64,000 nucleotides of DNA from Bolinopsis microptera (Eukaryota; Ctenophora; Tentaculata; Lobata; Bolinopsidae), in assembly GCF_026151205.1 (NCBI RefSeq), contig NC_087082.1, positions 715,501 to 779,500 of the forward strand. The letters run 5' to 3'. The notes under the pieces are model-generated. The model did no database searches and was not told the origin of the DNA. It saw only the letters and a list, made by a program, of their open reading frames with translations. Both the position numbers and the translations under genes were made by a program. Of this stretch, positions 29,626-39,640 are shown one piece after another (within the stretch, counting starts at the first letter, position 1; every line of letters begins with the position of its first letter).

Positions 29626-29920
29626 TGACCCGGTGAAGTTCCTTCCATTGATTTTGTAAGGTAGCTCGCATTCCCGTGCGAGTTCTTGAGTCACTGCCGC
29701 TGACGCCCGATAAACTTTTTGGACTCTCGGATAAGATATGTCATCATAGTGGAGTGCTCGTATCCTGCCTTTCCTGTAGACAGGTCGATCGTCGACCGAA
29801 TGCACGTCTCGTTCCCGCCCCATGTGACAATAACTGGTTTTCCGTCTTGAAATTCTGCTACCACCGTTGTGGTGGTCCCAAGGTCGTTAGGTCGATGCCC
29901 AACAATCTCTCCGGCACTGT
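29626..29920 (-). pseudogene. HSP70-like N-terminal (ATPase) fragment
   Basis: The minus strand encodes LLGIDLT then, after an 8-base disturbance, GTTTTVVAEFQDGKPVIV and TWGGNETCIRSTIDLS ... MTYLIRESKKFIGR. After another shift comes RECELPYKINGR. This follows the HSP70 N-terminus: phosphate-1 loop GIDLGTT, a Gly-Gly-Asn-Glu turn, then K-x-x-I-G-R. The frame is broken at least twice, so this is a pseudogene. It lies upstream, in minus-strand order, of no other HSP70 piece; the matching C-terminal exon is at 37793. Confidence 0.65.
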
Positions 29921-30046
29921 TTGCAGGACACGGAATCGTTCTTAATCTAGTGGTATCAATGTTATGCCGATTACATTGTTAAACTCGCCACCTTGGGTTT
30001 CAAGTGAATAATAATAAGGCAACTTGTACGAACACCGATGGGACAG

Positions 30047-30370
30047 TAAGACAACATTAAGACACATTAAGACAACAATAAGACAACATTAAGACACCAA
30101 TAAGACACATTAACACAAAAATAAGACAACATTAAGACACCAATAAGACAACATTAAGACAACATTAACGCAACAAACACCAATAAGACAACAAACGATA
30201 AGACAACATTAAGACAACATTAAGACACCAATAAGACAACATTAAGACAACATTAACGCAACAAACACCAATAAGACAACAAACGATAAGACAACATTAA
30301 GACAACATTAAGGCATCATTAAGGCAACATTAAGACAACATTAAAGCAACAAATTCGTTTAAGACAACAA
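30047..30370. repeat. Left TIR array, AAGACAACATT / AAGACACCAAT units
   Basis: About 28 imperfect 10-12 bp units. A longer block (AAGACAACATTAACGCAACA ...) occurs twice in tandem. Mirrors the array at 33335-33770. Possible multi-site binding region for the transposase. Confidence 0.9.
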
Positions 30371-30539
30371 ATTATGTATAACAGTATAACACTATATCTT
30401 CGAATATATTTTACTTTGTCAAATTATATTTTACTTCATCAACTGAGTTAGAGTAATACGAAATTGTGACTTAAACTCTGAAAATGAAATAATTAGGTCT
30501 CATTATTTATCAGGTAATACAAATCTACAGAGCAATAAA

Positions 30540-31487
30540 TTAATCAAAAATTCTTCTGAATAGGGCTGGGATATCTTGGTTGAAGGCTTTCCTCACGGAG
30601 GCGTTGTCTCTTGTCAGTCCGTATCGCTTACACCACATAAATTCTGACAAGGCTACAGTCATGGCTGCTGAATCCGTTCGGGTACGACCGGTTCCTCTTC
30701 GCATGTGGTTCTTAGCGTGGAACCACATCCCTTCGCAGCTGTTGGTGTGAACACCAGTGACCGGGTCCACAAATCCTCGACTATGGTTGACAACTTGATG
30801 AGGAAATCCGTGGTGTTGCAGGGCGTTATAACCTTTCCACTTGTCGGTGAGAATAGTTGTACCCGGTAGAACGTGCTCCTTGATGAGTGTGATTAGGGTG
30901 TTGTGATCGCGTCGATTGCCGGTACACTCCACTAAGAAGCATTCGCCAGTAGTCCTACAGAACCCACCCAGCACCCATTTTCCGACTACACGTCGACCTC
31001 TGTTATATTTTCGTTTACCGAATTTGGATTCGTCAATCTCCACTATACAGCCGACCCCACCAATCTTTCTACGTGCACCGTTGTCGAACAGGTCTTCAAG
31101 CATGCAATTTCGGATCGAGGAGAAGATGGACCGTACACAGCCGGTGCTGATGGTTATGATCCGTGCTACGTCGCAGACACTCAGTCGGTTGCAGAACAGC
31201 CAGATGATGTGGAGGAATACGGAGAAGGGTAGCTTGCGTTTGTGGAGGATACTCCCGGTTCTCACTGAGCAGAAGTGGTCGATGTCTGAAGAAGTGTCTG
31301 AACACTGCCAGCAGTAGCCGTCTGTGTACTTGCTCGTTGGGCATTTCTTCAAGGTCATAAAGTTGTTGCACTCTTCACAAGTTTGGAAAGGTCGCAGCAT
31401 TCCGATATCCAAGCAGTACTGTAGACATTCCGTTTCCGATGATAGTGATCCGCGTCTTAGCTCTTCGTAGGAGGGAAGGGAGTTCAT
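30540..31487 (-). CDS. ISXO2-like DDE transposase
   Basis: Intact 315-codon frame from an ATG at 31487. N-terminal zinc ribbon: C37-x2-C40 ... C59-x2-C62 (FQTCEECNNF, YCWQCSD). A helix-turn-helix-like stretch lies around CDVARIITISTGCVRSIF. The DDE core is D152 (VEIDESKFGKRKYNRGR), D225 (ILTDKWKGYNAL) and E262 (HTNSCEGMWFHAKNHMRRG), matching the ISXO2 / IS1595 domain, the bacterial relatives of Merlin. Length is normal for the family. It would bind the element ends and cut-and-paste it. Divergent from the gene at 32117 across a 630-bp spacer that holds 79-bp repeats. Confidence 0.93.
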   Translation of the reverse strand: MNSLPSYEELRRGSLSSETECLQYCLDIGMLRPFQTCEECNNFMTLKKCPTSKYTDGYCWQCSDTSSDIDHFCSVRTGSILHKRKLPFSVFLHIIWLFCNRLSVCDVARIITISTGCVRSIFSSIRNCMLEDLFDNGARRKIGGVGCIVEIDESKFGKRKYNRGRRVVGKWVLGGFCRTTGECFLVECTGNRRDHNTLITLIKEHVLPGTTILTDKWKGYNALQHHGFPHQVVNHSRGFVDPVTGVHTNSCEGMWFHAKNHMRRGTGRTRTDSAAMTVALSEFMWCKRYGLTRDNASVRKAFNQDIPALFRRIFD

Positions 31488-31540
31488 GTTGTATCGTTAG
31501 ATAAAGTGTTGGTTTGATGGCCTCTATTAATACTATTTGT

Positions 31541-31850
31541 CACGTGAGCAGAACACGAACATCGGCCTCATTAATACCAAACGATCTAATCATGACGTGA
31601 ACTGTTCGATTAATACCACATTCCATAAGAACACGAACAACGGCCCTCATTAATACCACACGATCTGGTCATGACGTGAACTGTTCGATTAATACCACAT
31701 TCCATAAGAACACGAACAACGGCCCTCATTAATACCACACGATCTGGTCATGACGTGAACTGTTCGATTAATACCACATTCCATAAGAACACGAACAACG
31801 GCCCTCATTAATACCACACGATCTGGTCATGACGTGAACTGTACAATTAC
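31541..31850. repeat. 79-bp tandem repeat, four copies, between divergent genes
   Basis: Period 79 (TTCCATAAGAAC recurs at 31621, 31700 and 31779; a diverged first copy is at 31541). Each unit contains ATTAATACCACA twice and the near-palindrome TCATGACGTGA. Position between two divergent promoters suggests a control region or binding array. Confidence 0.9.
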
Positions 31851-32032
31851 AAGCTGCGATCTGAGAATCGCTAACAAGATGTTACATTATTATCTGAGGT
31901 GATTTGACATGTGATGCATCGTAAAAAGTTGAGTGAGCCAGATGTCATTTAAAGTCACGTGAGCCATGGTGATGACGCGATCCAGGAGAAGTGATCTCGC
32001 TAACAAGATGTGACATAACAGTAGTTATATAG

Positions 32033-32040
32033 TATATAAA
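32033..32040 (+). promoter_or_regulatory. TATA box of the plus-strand transposon gene
   Basis: TATATAAA, 77 bp before the ATG at 32117. It is the strongest core-promoter match in the spacer. The start of transcription would be expected near 32065-32070. Confidence 0.5.
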
Positions 32041-32116
32041 CGAATGGAACTCACAGTCGATATCAGTTATCTGAATCGTTTACTAATCACATCCATCTGA
32101 CTTTTGTACAACTGCT

Positions 32117-33076
32117 ATGGTTACTAGACGAGGAACCCGTTACAGCCGACCTACTCCTGCACCGAAGTGTGCCCATTGTGCTTCTACTGGACACGTCGCG
32201 ACCTCCTGTCCTAGGACAAGTTACATCGCTCCTTCTCTTCCTTCACTCAAATGCTCCAGTTGCGTCCTTGTTGCCAGAAGTGGCTACTCTGATGAACCTC
32301 TTACCCATCAGATTATCCTTACTATCGACCCTTGCCTTGCTCATGCATCCTCAACATCTCGCCCTTCTAGACCTACTACCTCTCTTTCACGTCGACCTCG
32401 ACTCAACCTCCCTGGCATTCCTCCCCCAGCTCCTAGACTGTCTTCTGCTCCATCCACTTCCTCAACTGCATCCAATCCTGCTTCCCCGCCACCTCCTGCA
32501 GCTCCAGCAGCTCCAGCAACCCCTCCTCCAGCAGCTCCAGCAACCCCTCCTCCAGCAGCTCCAGCAACCCCTCCTCCAGCAGCTCCAGCAACCCCTCCTC
32601 CAGCAGCTCCAGCAGCTCCGGCGACCCCTCCTCCCGCAGCTCCGGCGACCCCTCCTCCCGCAGCTCCGGCGACCCCTCCAGCAGCTCCAGCGACCCCTCC
32701 TCCAGCAGCTCCAGCGACCCCTCCTCCAGCAGCTCCAGTGACCCCTCCTCCTGCAGCTCCGGCGACCCCTCCTCCCGCAGCCCCAAATACACCACCTCCT
32801 CCAGCAGCTCGTCGGACACGAGTGAGGAACATCAGCATTGACGGAGCTTTGGTTGAATACAGGACAATACTCAACTTGACCATCAACGGGAAATCTCTTT
32901 CAACAGTCCTAGAAGAAAGAGGCATTTGTCGATCGCACTTCTACAGAAAAAGGTGCATTGCAGAAGCAGCACTCGTGGACAGACAATCCCTTGAGAGCTC
33001 GTTCCTGCAGCTACGTAAAGTAACGCTCCAAACCCAGCGGCAAAAGATATCTGCAACAGAAAACATAGAGACCTAA
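32117..33076 (+). CDS. Transposon accessory protein: CCHC knuckle, Pro/Ala repeat, HTH-like C-terminus
   Basis: 319 codons, uninterrupted. Residues about 18-31 are a zinc knuckle (CAHCASTGHVATSC, C-x2-C-x4-H-x4-C). A Ser/Pro-rich segment is followed by about 14 copies of an 8-residue PPPAAPAT-type repeat (residues about 118-230). The C-terminus (LSTVLEERGICRSHFYRKRC) looks like a helix-turn-helix. The repeat also opens long frames on the other strands, which are shadows. It is likely a nucleic-acid-binding partner of the transposase. I know of no named family; the function is inferred from domains and from its position inside the TIRs. Confidence 0.8.
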   Translation: MVTRRGTRYSRPTPAPKCAHCASTGHVATSCPRTSYIAPSLPSLKCSSCVLVARSGYSDEPLTHQIILTIDPCLAHASSTSRPSRPTTSLSRRPRLNLPGIPPPAPRLSSAPSTSSTASNPASPPPPAAPAAPATPPPAAPATPPPAAPATPPPAAPATPPPAAPAAPATPPPAAPATPPPAAPATPPAAPATPPPAAPATPPPAAPVTPPPAAPATPPPAAPNTPPPPAARRTRVRNISIDGALVEYRTILNLTINGKSLSTVLEERGICRSHFYRKRCIAEAALVDRQSLESSFLQLRKVTLQTQRQKISATENIET

Positions 33077-33334
33077 CACGCCTTTATGCTCAAGGAAACG
33101 CCCTAAAGCCTAAAACTCGTTATTAAGATATTTGTTTTATTCTATATTGTAAACCAGTTATTTCAGTATCAATTTATCATCATTATATTGTAAACCAGTT
33201 ATTTCATTTAAATCAATTAAGCATCAATTTAAATTTCCGACTTTTAACTAGCAGTCCAAAGTATCTTAACAGATAATTTCAAAAATCTGTGTACTGCGGC
33301 AATGAAATCACGGCCGTATATTACATATTCTAAA

Positions 33335-33770
33335 CATTTTGTTGCATTAATGTAGTCTTAAACGAGTTTGTTGTCTTAATGTTGTCTTAAATGAGTTTGT
33401 TGTTTTAATGTTGTCTTAATGTTGTCTTAATTGAGTTTGTTGTCTTAATGTTGTCTTAATGTTGTCTTAATGTTGTCTTAATATTTTATCCTATTTTGTT
33501 GTCTTATCGGTGTTTGTTGTCTTAATCTTGTCTTATTGTTGTCTTATTGTTGTCTTATTGTTGCCTTAATGTTGTCTTAATGTTGCCTTAATGTTGTCTT
33601 AATGTTTGCTTTAATGTTGCCTTAATGTTGCCTTAATGTTGTCTTAATGTTGTCTTATCGTTTGTTGTCTTATTGGTGTTTGTTGCGTTAACGTTGTCTT
33701 ATTGTTGTCTTAATGTTGTCTTAATGTTGTCTTATTGTTGTCTTAATGTTGTCTTAATGTTGTCTTACTG
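33335..33770. repeat. Right TIR array, TTGTCTTAATG units
   Basis: Inverted counterpart of 30047-30370, longer and with variants such as TTGCCTTAATG and TTTGCTTTAATG. Together the arrays could form a very long imperfect hairpin. Confidence 0.9.
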
Positions 33771-33796
33771 TCCCATCGGTGTTCGTACAAGTTGCC

Positions 33797-34560
33797 AATA
33801 ATATAACAGCTCCCATGAATAATGCTTTTTCTAGCTTCGACTCCGTGGAGAGGAGCAACTTAAAATTCTTAAGAAAAGTCATTAACGTTTGAAAGTTCCC
33901 ATTGTGTTCGAGAAGGTAATGGACTGGGTCCTAACATTGTGTTTTATGATTTGTCCCGAGTCATCTGGTCTCCAAAAGACAACGTGGTCTGCATAATGAG
34001 ATAATGTTATTTCTTGGCAAATAAATGTGTTAAAAGATCAATAAAAGTCAGCTTTTTTGAAGATTAACAAAAACCTATATTCCTTCGCAATACAAACTGT
34101 GGCAGAAGAGTGATCTAAAAACAGATATTAAAAAATAAGCGCATAATTTAGGTGCTGCTTGAACAAATAATTCTATAATTCGAATAAAATCATGCTCAAC
34201 CTAGTGCTTTACTGTAACTGATTTTTCTTTTTAGTAATTAACACAAATAATAATAAAATCAAATATTTTGACTTCGATCTTAATTCAAACTTGACTCTCA
34301 AGTGTTTTCAGGTCCGGGGTTTATAAATTATCATATCCTCCCATTTTATAACTCTATTATTCAGTTTGTAACTTTCAAACTGTTAAACTCAGCTGGTTAG
34401 CTCTAAGCTCTGTCAAACATGTTTAGTGTTTACTTTGAATAGCCCTCCTCCGATAATGCTTGTGCACTGTTTAGGGGACGCTGGACTGTTTAATTATTCT
34501 TCATATATTTTTTTATGATGCTTGTGTTGAAGGGAAATCATTTAAATTTAACCCTAGCAC
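33797..34560. repeat. Dispersed repeat R2, copy a
   Basis: About 750 bp shared with 38400-39003 and 41690-42540 (AACAGCTCCCATGAATAATG ... TTCAGGTCCGGGGTTTATAA ...). The first 200 bp, on the minus strand, encode a fragment with DDSG and ITFSNTMGTFK that is open in copy b and adjoins the HSP70-like exon there. The rest is non-coding. Confidence 0.75.
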
Positions 34561-34828
34561 AGCTCTGCGCGCCTAAACTAAAATGCCGAAAGAACACTTC
34601 CTATACTTAACACCTAAACGTACTATAATATCCAGTACAATACTCTTTAATACTACCCTTTCTTCCCCGTCTTTCTCCTTTCTTTATATTCAGATCCTCT
34701 TTTCCACTTTATACGAAGGAGTACAAATAAAACACTTCAATATAAGTAACAGAAATAGGAAACAAAAATTTATCAAAATGTGAAATAAATAAAGGATAAA
34801 ACAAGTCATCTTCTTTGTTCTTGCTTCA

Positions 34829-35131
34829 TCACCATGCTCCTCGCGCATTAGGGTCGTCAAGTGGCGGTGAAGCCGGAGATTCCTGGTACGGAGAAGTCTG
34901 GTAAGTACTGGGGGATGAAGGTCTCTGAAAGTATGCCGGCAGTTGAGTATCCATCCGCATCTCAAAGCTTGCTGCTTGATCTGCATAAAACTCAATTTCT
35001 ACGCGTAAGTCTCTGATGGTTCGTTCGGCTCTCCTCAACTTTTTCTTTAAAGCCTCAAGTTCCCTCAGGTCGTCAGAATACGCTGTTGTTAGCGAAGATA
35101 CGGCCTTGATAAAGTCTCTCGACGTAGCCAT
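34829..35131 (-). CDS. Small coiled-coil protein, Gag-associated
   Basis: 100 codons, ATG at 35131, stop at 34829. Residues about 18-60 form a heptad-rich coiled coil (ELEALKKKLRRAERTIRDLR), followed by a Ser/Pro/Tyr-rich tail. The helical part resembles a stretch in the Gag-like remnant at 36915-37357 (DELIAQIRRAERLGRNRERY), so the two are likely related or duplicated. No retroviral zinc knuckle is present. It probably belongs to the element broken by the palindrome at 35317. Confidence 0.5.
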   Translation of the reverse strand: MATSRDFIKAVSSLTTAYSDDLRELEALKKKLRRAERTIRDLRVEIEFYADQAASFEMRMDTQLPAYFQRPSSPSTYQTSPYQESPASPPLDDPNARGAW

Positions 35132-35316
35132 TTTAACTTAAGGAGGGAAAAAGGGTTAGAAAAATAATAAAAAGAGGTGTTTAAGTGGTAACAGGTGTAA
35201 GATGGTGGTTCTGGGAATGAATGCCGTGGTCCTTTATATTGATACCCCTCCTGGGTGTTTTGTTCTTGGATGTTGTTTTGGGTTGTTACTGGTTGGTTAG
35301 AAACAGTTCTGGCCAG

Positions 35317-36241
35317 TTGGTAGATCACCGACCGGCTATAAGCCGGCTACTAACCGGCTATAAGCCGGCTTATAGCCGGCTACAATTTTTATAGCCGGCT
35401 ATAAGCCGGCTTATAGCCGGTTAGTAGCCGCTTACATTTGTTGTTGAGCGACGGCTATTAGCCGGTTATAAGCCTGATATTAGCCGTTTTGGTATTAAAA
35501 GTGGTTATAAGCCGGCTATAAGCCGGCTATAAGCCGGTTATATGATATTAACTCAACTACATCGTACTGAACGATAGTCAGGAGCCGGCTATAAGAAATT
35601 CAGTGAAAACGGCTATTAGCCGGTTATAAGCCGGCTATTAGCCGTTTAGGTATCGAAAGTGGTTATAAGCCGGCTATAAGCCGGTTATAAGATATTAACT
35701 CAGTTCAGTACGATGAAGTTAAGTTAATATCTTATAGCCGGCTTATAGCCGGCTTATAACCACTTTCGATACCTAAACGGCTAATAGCCGGCTTATAACC
35801 GGCTAATAGCTGTTTTCGCTGAATTTCTTATAGCCGGCTCCTGACTATTGTTCAGTACGATGAAGTTGAGTTAATATCTTATAACCGGCTTATAACCACT
35901 TTCGATACCTAAACGGCTAATAGCCGGCTTATAACCGGCTAATAGCTGTTTTCGCTGAATTTCTTATAGCCGGCTCCTGACTATTGTTCAGTACAATGAA
36001 GTTGAGTTAATATCTTATAACCGGCTTATAGCCGGCTTATAGCCGGCTTATAACCACTTTCGATACCTAAACGGCTAATAGCCGGCTTATAACCGGCTAA
36101 TAGCCGTCGCTCAACAACAAATGTAAGCGGCTACTAACCGGCTATAAGCCGGCTTATAGCCGGCTATAAAAATTGTAGCCGGCTATAAGCCGGTTTATAG
36201 CCGGCTTATAACCGGCTTATAGCCGGTCGGTGATCTACCAA
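35317..36241. repeat. 925-bp palindrome built of AGCCGGCTATA units
   Basis: The ends are exact complements (TTGGTAGATCACCGACCGGC ... reverse). Almost all of the interior consists of GCCGGC or ACCGGC flanked by TATA/TTAT, arranged so that the halves pair over most of their length. The right half contains three tandem units of about 140 bp (GTTCAGTACGATGAAGTT start), so the arms are unequal. It lies between Gag-like frames that end and resume at its borders. No coding capacity of its own. Confidence 0.9.
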
Positions 36242-36585
36242 TTTCCCACAATTTGGTTCACTGCCAATTGATCCATCCGAAGAGATATGTCGTCTAACCG
36301 CTGCCAGATCTGGTCTTTTTCCAGCTTAAAACTCCCGTTGTCCTCCTGGTACGTTACCACATTGACTGGCTTTATTGATGCCGTTTGGCATCCATGTAAG
36401 GTGATCGCTGCATCCAACAGCTGCTCCATTTTGAGCTCTTGTAGTTCCCTTAGCCGCGATGCTAGATAGGAGTCGTTGATGTTGGCGATAAAAAACGATT
36501 CTCTGAGAGACCCGTTTCTCATAGCATCATTGTCTGGATAAGCCTTCTTTGCCAGTTTGTGTAACTGGCAGTTGCATTTTATATC
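36235..36585 (-). pseudogene. Gag-like fragment, C-terminal part of capsid
   Basis: Open from a stop near 36587 into the palindrome. Contains CNCQLHKLAKKAYPDNDAM, SLRESFFIANINDSYLASRL and IWQRLDDISLRMDQLAVNQI. The pattern is that of a retrotransposon Gag (R-x-x-F-x-x-x-x-x-x-x-x-x-x-R) after the capsid core. A possible continuation (YQLARTVSNQPVTTQNNIQE) lies across the palindrome at about 35240-35315, so the palindrome appears to split one frame. Confidence 0.45.
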
Positions 36586-36914
36586 CTCAAACTACACAAT
36601 TTAAACTTAGGCATATATAGTGTAGACTTTCTGTCACAACAAGACTGTAACCCATAGTAACAAACACAAACAGAACCCCTAACGTCTGCTAATAATTTTC
36701 TTCTGATCCTCATATGAGCCCTGTCTCTAAAAACTCAACTGAACTAGCGTTTTGGTGTGTGCAAAAGCTTTCAGCCACGCACATTCCCTGCCCCGTTAGT
36801 TACCTGTCCCTTCAAAATCAAACTAACAGTCAAGGACAAAAAGTCATACACCAAATGAGCATTATATTTTTATAAATTGTTTTACTTCTCTTTATTCTGT
36901 AAAATGTGCTAAAA

Positions 36915-37357
36915 ATTAAATTTCTTGTTTCATTGAAATTTCTTGTTTCATTGAAAACTCGAGGTGGTATTCCCAGATTCCTTCTGTCCGAAGTCTTTTT
37001 CTGTTGCGTAGTTCCGTTATGTACCGTTCTCTGTTACGGCCTAGCCTTTCTGCACGTCTGATTTGGGCGATGAGTTCGTCTAAATCGCCTTGCATAAGTA
37101 ACGAGTTGAACTGTTCTCGAGATCCCTTCTAGTGCCTTGTCCTCCAGCAAGCTTATTAGAAGGTCCGCTTGTTCATTTGCCGGACAGTTAATGGATCTGG
37201 AGTACGCCCGGAACCGTTGTAGGTATAGATCCAGGTCCATCCCGCTCTTAAACTGTGGTGGTGCTCTTATGAACATCGGGTTGAGACGCTGTGGCATTCT
37301 AGCTGCGGCTGCAGCAGCTGCTGCTGGGGCGTTGTTGCCATGTTGTTGATCGGCCAT
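36915..37357 (-). pseudogene. Gag-like fragment, N-terminal part of capsid
   Basis: ATG at 37357, poly-Ala stretch, then PPQFKSGMDLDLYLQRFRAY and NEQADLLISLLEDKALEGIS, typical of Ty3-type Gag capsid starts. A 1-base shift near 37120 breaks the frame; the other frame continues with DELIAQIRRAERLGRNRERY down to about 36915. Separated from the next Gag-like piece by about 330 bp of non-coding DNA. Confidence 0.55.
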
Positions 37358-37399
37358 TCCCTGTTGGGGTATTTGGTTAGTAACTGGTTCACTGATTGT

Positions 37400-37792
37400 T
37401 TCAGGGGTGGTTCCACACTATGATCATGTGTGAAACCATTAGAGATATTTAATGTGTATAAATATATACACAGATTGATTTGTAACTTTGTGTTTCGCCA
37501 TGATAATTTTTATGAATCAACAGAGATCAATTATAGACGTAAGGTAATACCAATTGTAAAATTATCTATTTAGTTCAAACCCCTTTATATATATATGTTT
37601 TTTTAATTTTTTTTTCATTTACTTAAAAAAATATCCCAAATCAACTGAAAGTAAAACCTTTTTTAAACCAATATATTAAAAAAATACCCGAAATAACCAT
37701 AATATTCCCTTTTACACGCTGTTTAAAGTCTTCCCACAAAAGCATGGGTCATGCTGTTTTTCTAGTTCTCCTCCCCGGAGTCCGTTGATAGG
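37400..37792. other. Non-coding AT-rich stretch
   Basis: Low-complexity A/T sequence with no supported gene. Confidence 0.5.
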
Positions 37793-38391
37793 TCATCCGA
37801 TGTGAGTTCCTTTTCCTTTTCTTTGTCCTCGTTTTTCTTGATTTCCGATGGTGGTGCTTCCTCTGGCCTTTCCCGTGTCATTGTTACCTCCCTCGTTGAG
37901 AAAAGATGCTTCTGTCGCTGTTACCGTCAGCATACCCTCCGGGTTATAACTGAACTTAACGATCACCCGAGGTTCCCCCTGGGGCATAGGCATGATTTCC
38001 AAACTGAACATGCCTAAACACGTGTTTAGGCTTGCCCACTCGTTCTCTCCCCGATATACTGCTATCTTCATCGTCCACTGAAAATCCACGCTTGTGGTAA
38101 AGCCTTTCTCCCGTGTCACCGGTAGCTGGGCTCCTCTCGGAATCAGGGGTACAAACCCGTCGTTGATCACGCTGATTCCCAGGGTATGATTGGCCATCTC
38201 TGTAATTTCTGCGGGTTCTTCGCTGTCTGGGTTCTCGAGTAGTTGGCCAATCCTCCTGGCGGTACCCAGTGTTACCGCCCGGTCCACGTTAACTGGCTCG
38301 ATGAGTGATGCATTAGGTAGGGTATCTACCACGATGGTTTTCAGCAACGACAGACGAGAGCTACCGCCAACAAGTACCACTTCTGTGGTCA
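37793..38391 (-). CDS. HSP70-like C-terminal exon (end of ATPase domain and substrate-binding domain)
   Basis: The frame most likely starts at the acceptor GACCACAG|AAGTGG near 38382. It opens with EVVLVGGSSRLSLLK, the HSP70 adenosine-binding motif, followed by NVDRAVTLGTARRIG (connect region) and a substrate-binding sandwich with HTLGISVINDGFVPLIPRG and QLPVTREKGFTT, ending GEPRVIVKFSYNPEGMLTVT. A basic tail replaces the helical lid and the EEVD end. The sequence is divergent from housekeeping HSP70. The preceding exon could lie in R2 copy b just upstream on the minus strand. It could encode a chaperone-like protein of a mobile element, or be a captured gene fragment. Confidence 0.6.
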
Positions 38392-38399
38392 CCGGTTTC

Positions 38400-39003
38400 A
38401 AGTGAATAATAATAATATAACAGCTCCCATGAATAATGCCTTCTCTAGCTTCGACTCCGTGCCCCGTGGAGTGGCGCAACTTAAAATTCGCTGTAAGAAA
38501 AGTCGTTTGAAAGTTCCCATTGTGTTCGAGAAGGTAATGGACTGGGTCCTAACATTGTGTTTTTTGATTTGTCCCGAGTCATCTGGTGTCCAAAAGACAA
38601 CGTGGTCTGCATAATGAGATAATGTAATTTCTTGGCAAATAAATATGTTAAAAGATCAATAAAAGTCAGCTTATTTGAAGATTAACAAAAACCTATATTC
38701 CTTCGCAATAAAAACTGTGGTAGAAGAGTGATCTAAAAACCGATATTAAAAAATAAGCGCGCAATTTGGGTGCTGCTTGAACAAATAATTCTATAATTCG
38801 CATAAAATCATGCTCAACCTAGTGTTTTACTGTAACTGATTTTTCTTTTTAGTAATTAACACAAATAATAATAAAATCAAATATTTTGACTTCGATCTTA
38901 CTTCAAACTTGACTCTCAAGTGTTTTCAGGTCCGGGGTTTATAAATTATCATATCCTCCCATTTTATAACTCTATTATTTAGTTTGTAACTTTAAAACTT
39001 TTC
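38400..39003. repeat. R2 copy b
   Basis: Same order as 33797-34560 and 41690-42350. At its left end, minus strand, an open frame (DHVVFWTPDDSGQI, ITFSNTMGTFKR, ESKLEKALFMGA) leads toward the HSP70-like exon. In copy a the IS1595-like element is inserted exactly at the AAT-rich start of this repeat. Confidence 0.75.
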
Positions 39004-39004
39004 G

Positions 39005-39212
39005 TAGGACACTGCCTTTTCCCGTTAAATGTGTCTAATGATTTCAATAAAATTTAAATTGTGATTAGAAATATATTTCCACTGCTATAAAAAACTTATC
39101 AAACTTATCATTATATTGAAAGTTCATGCAATGGAGAAGATACAAGGTCTTAGAACTGAGGATTTATTCCTAGCTGAGAATTATAGTTTTATGCTTACTT
39201 CAGTTCCAACAA
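39005..39212. repeat. 245-bp dispersed unit
   Basis: Copy of the unit described at 4610-5130, from AGGACACTGCCTTTTCCCGT to CTTACTTCAGTTCC. Confidence 0.8.
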
Positions 39213-39449
39213 ATTTATTTATAATTATTTTTATAATAATCGTAAAGTAATGAACATTATTTGATTGCGAATCAATAATGAGTATTTTTTAAATTACGAA
39301 CTTGATCACCCTTCTGAATGTTGAGCACCTCTGGGTTAGCTACAACAGCATTATACTCAGTAGAAAAGAATGACAGAGCCTGTATTGGTACCTAACCAGA
39401 CCATTTTAACTGAAAACGAAAACATTATTTCATAAAATGACTTACATAT

Positions 39450-39640
39450 AATCTACTAGCAGCTGTTGATTACCTGTAATTGTTGTACTCAGATGCATAT
39501 ATGTGTCCAGGCATCGCTCAATCACAGGTATGAACACCGCTGCCAGTATTTTTTTATCTGTTTGATCCTCCTTGTCGTAGAGTCCTTCGTCGAGCAAGTA
39601 GGACAAATACTGCTTCAACCGAGTTTCAACCTGTGAAATA
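39450..39640 (-). pseudogene. Conserved R1 exon (VETRFKQYLSYLL type), copy d
   Basis: VETRLKQYLSYLLDEGLYDK and KKILAAVFIPVIERCLDTYM, starting at acceptor TTTCACAG|GTTGAAAC and ending at ATTACAG|GTAATC. Differences from copy c are few and mostly conservative. Confidence 0.45.

Larger units (their letters stand above)
30018..33796. mobile_element. IS1595/Merlin-like DNA transposon with repeat-array TIRs and two genes
   Basis: 3,779 bp. The left end starts GGCAACTTGTACGAACACCG and the right end is the exact reverse complement. Behind these ends lie long arrays of AAGACAACATT-type units (about 320 bp left, 435 bp right, opposite orientation). The flanks rejoin to the repeat at 38401 and 41700 (GTGAATAATAATAATATAAC), showing an insertion at an AAT-rich site with a duplication of at least AATAA. 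The exact TSD length is masked by the (AAT)n context; Merlin normally makes 8-9 bp. Cargo: an intact transposase (minus) and a divergent second gene (plus). Confidence 0.85.

Noticed and set aside
32341-32925. Long Gly/Ala- and Leu/Glu-rich frames opposite the Pro/Ala repeat.
   Set aside because: They are shadow frames produced by the 24-bp repeat; the plus-strand frame has a TATA box, a zinc knuckle and a non-repetitive C-terminus.
30018-33796. Possibility that the two repeat arrays are independent host minisatellites.
   Set aside because: The outer 40 bp are exact inverted copies and the flanks rejoin to an uninterrupted repeat, so the arrays belong to the element.
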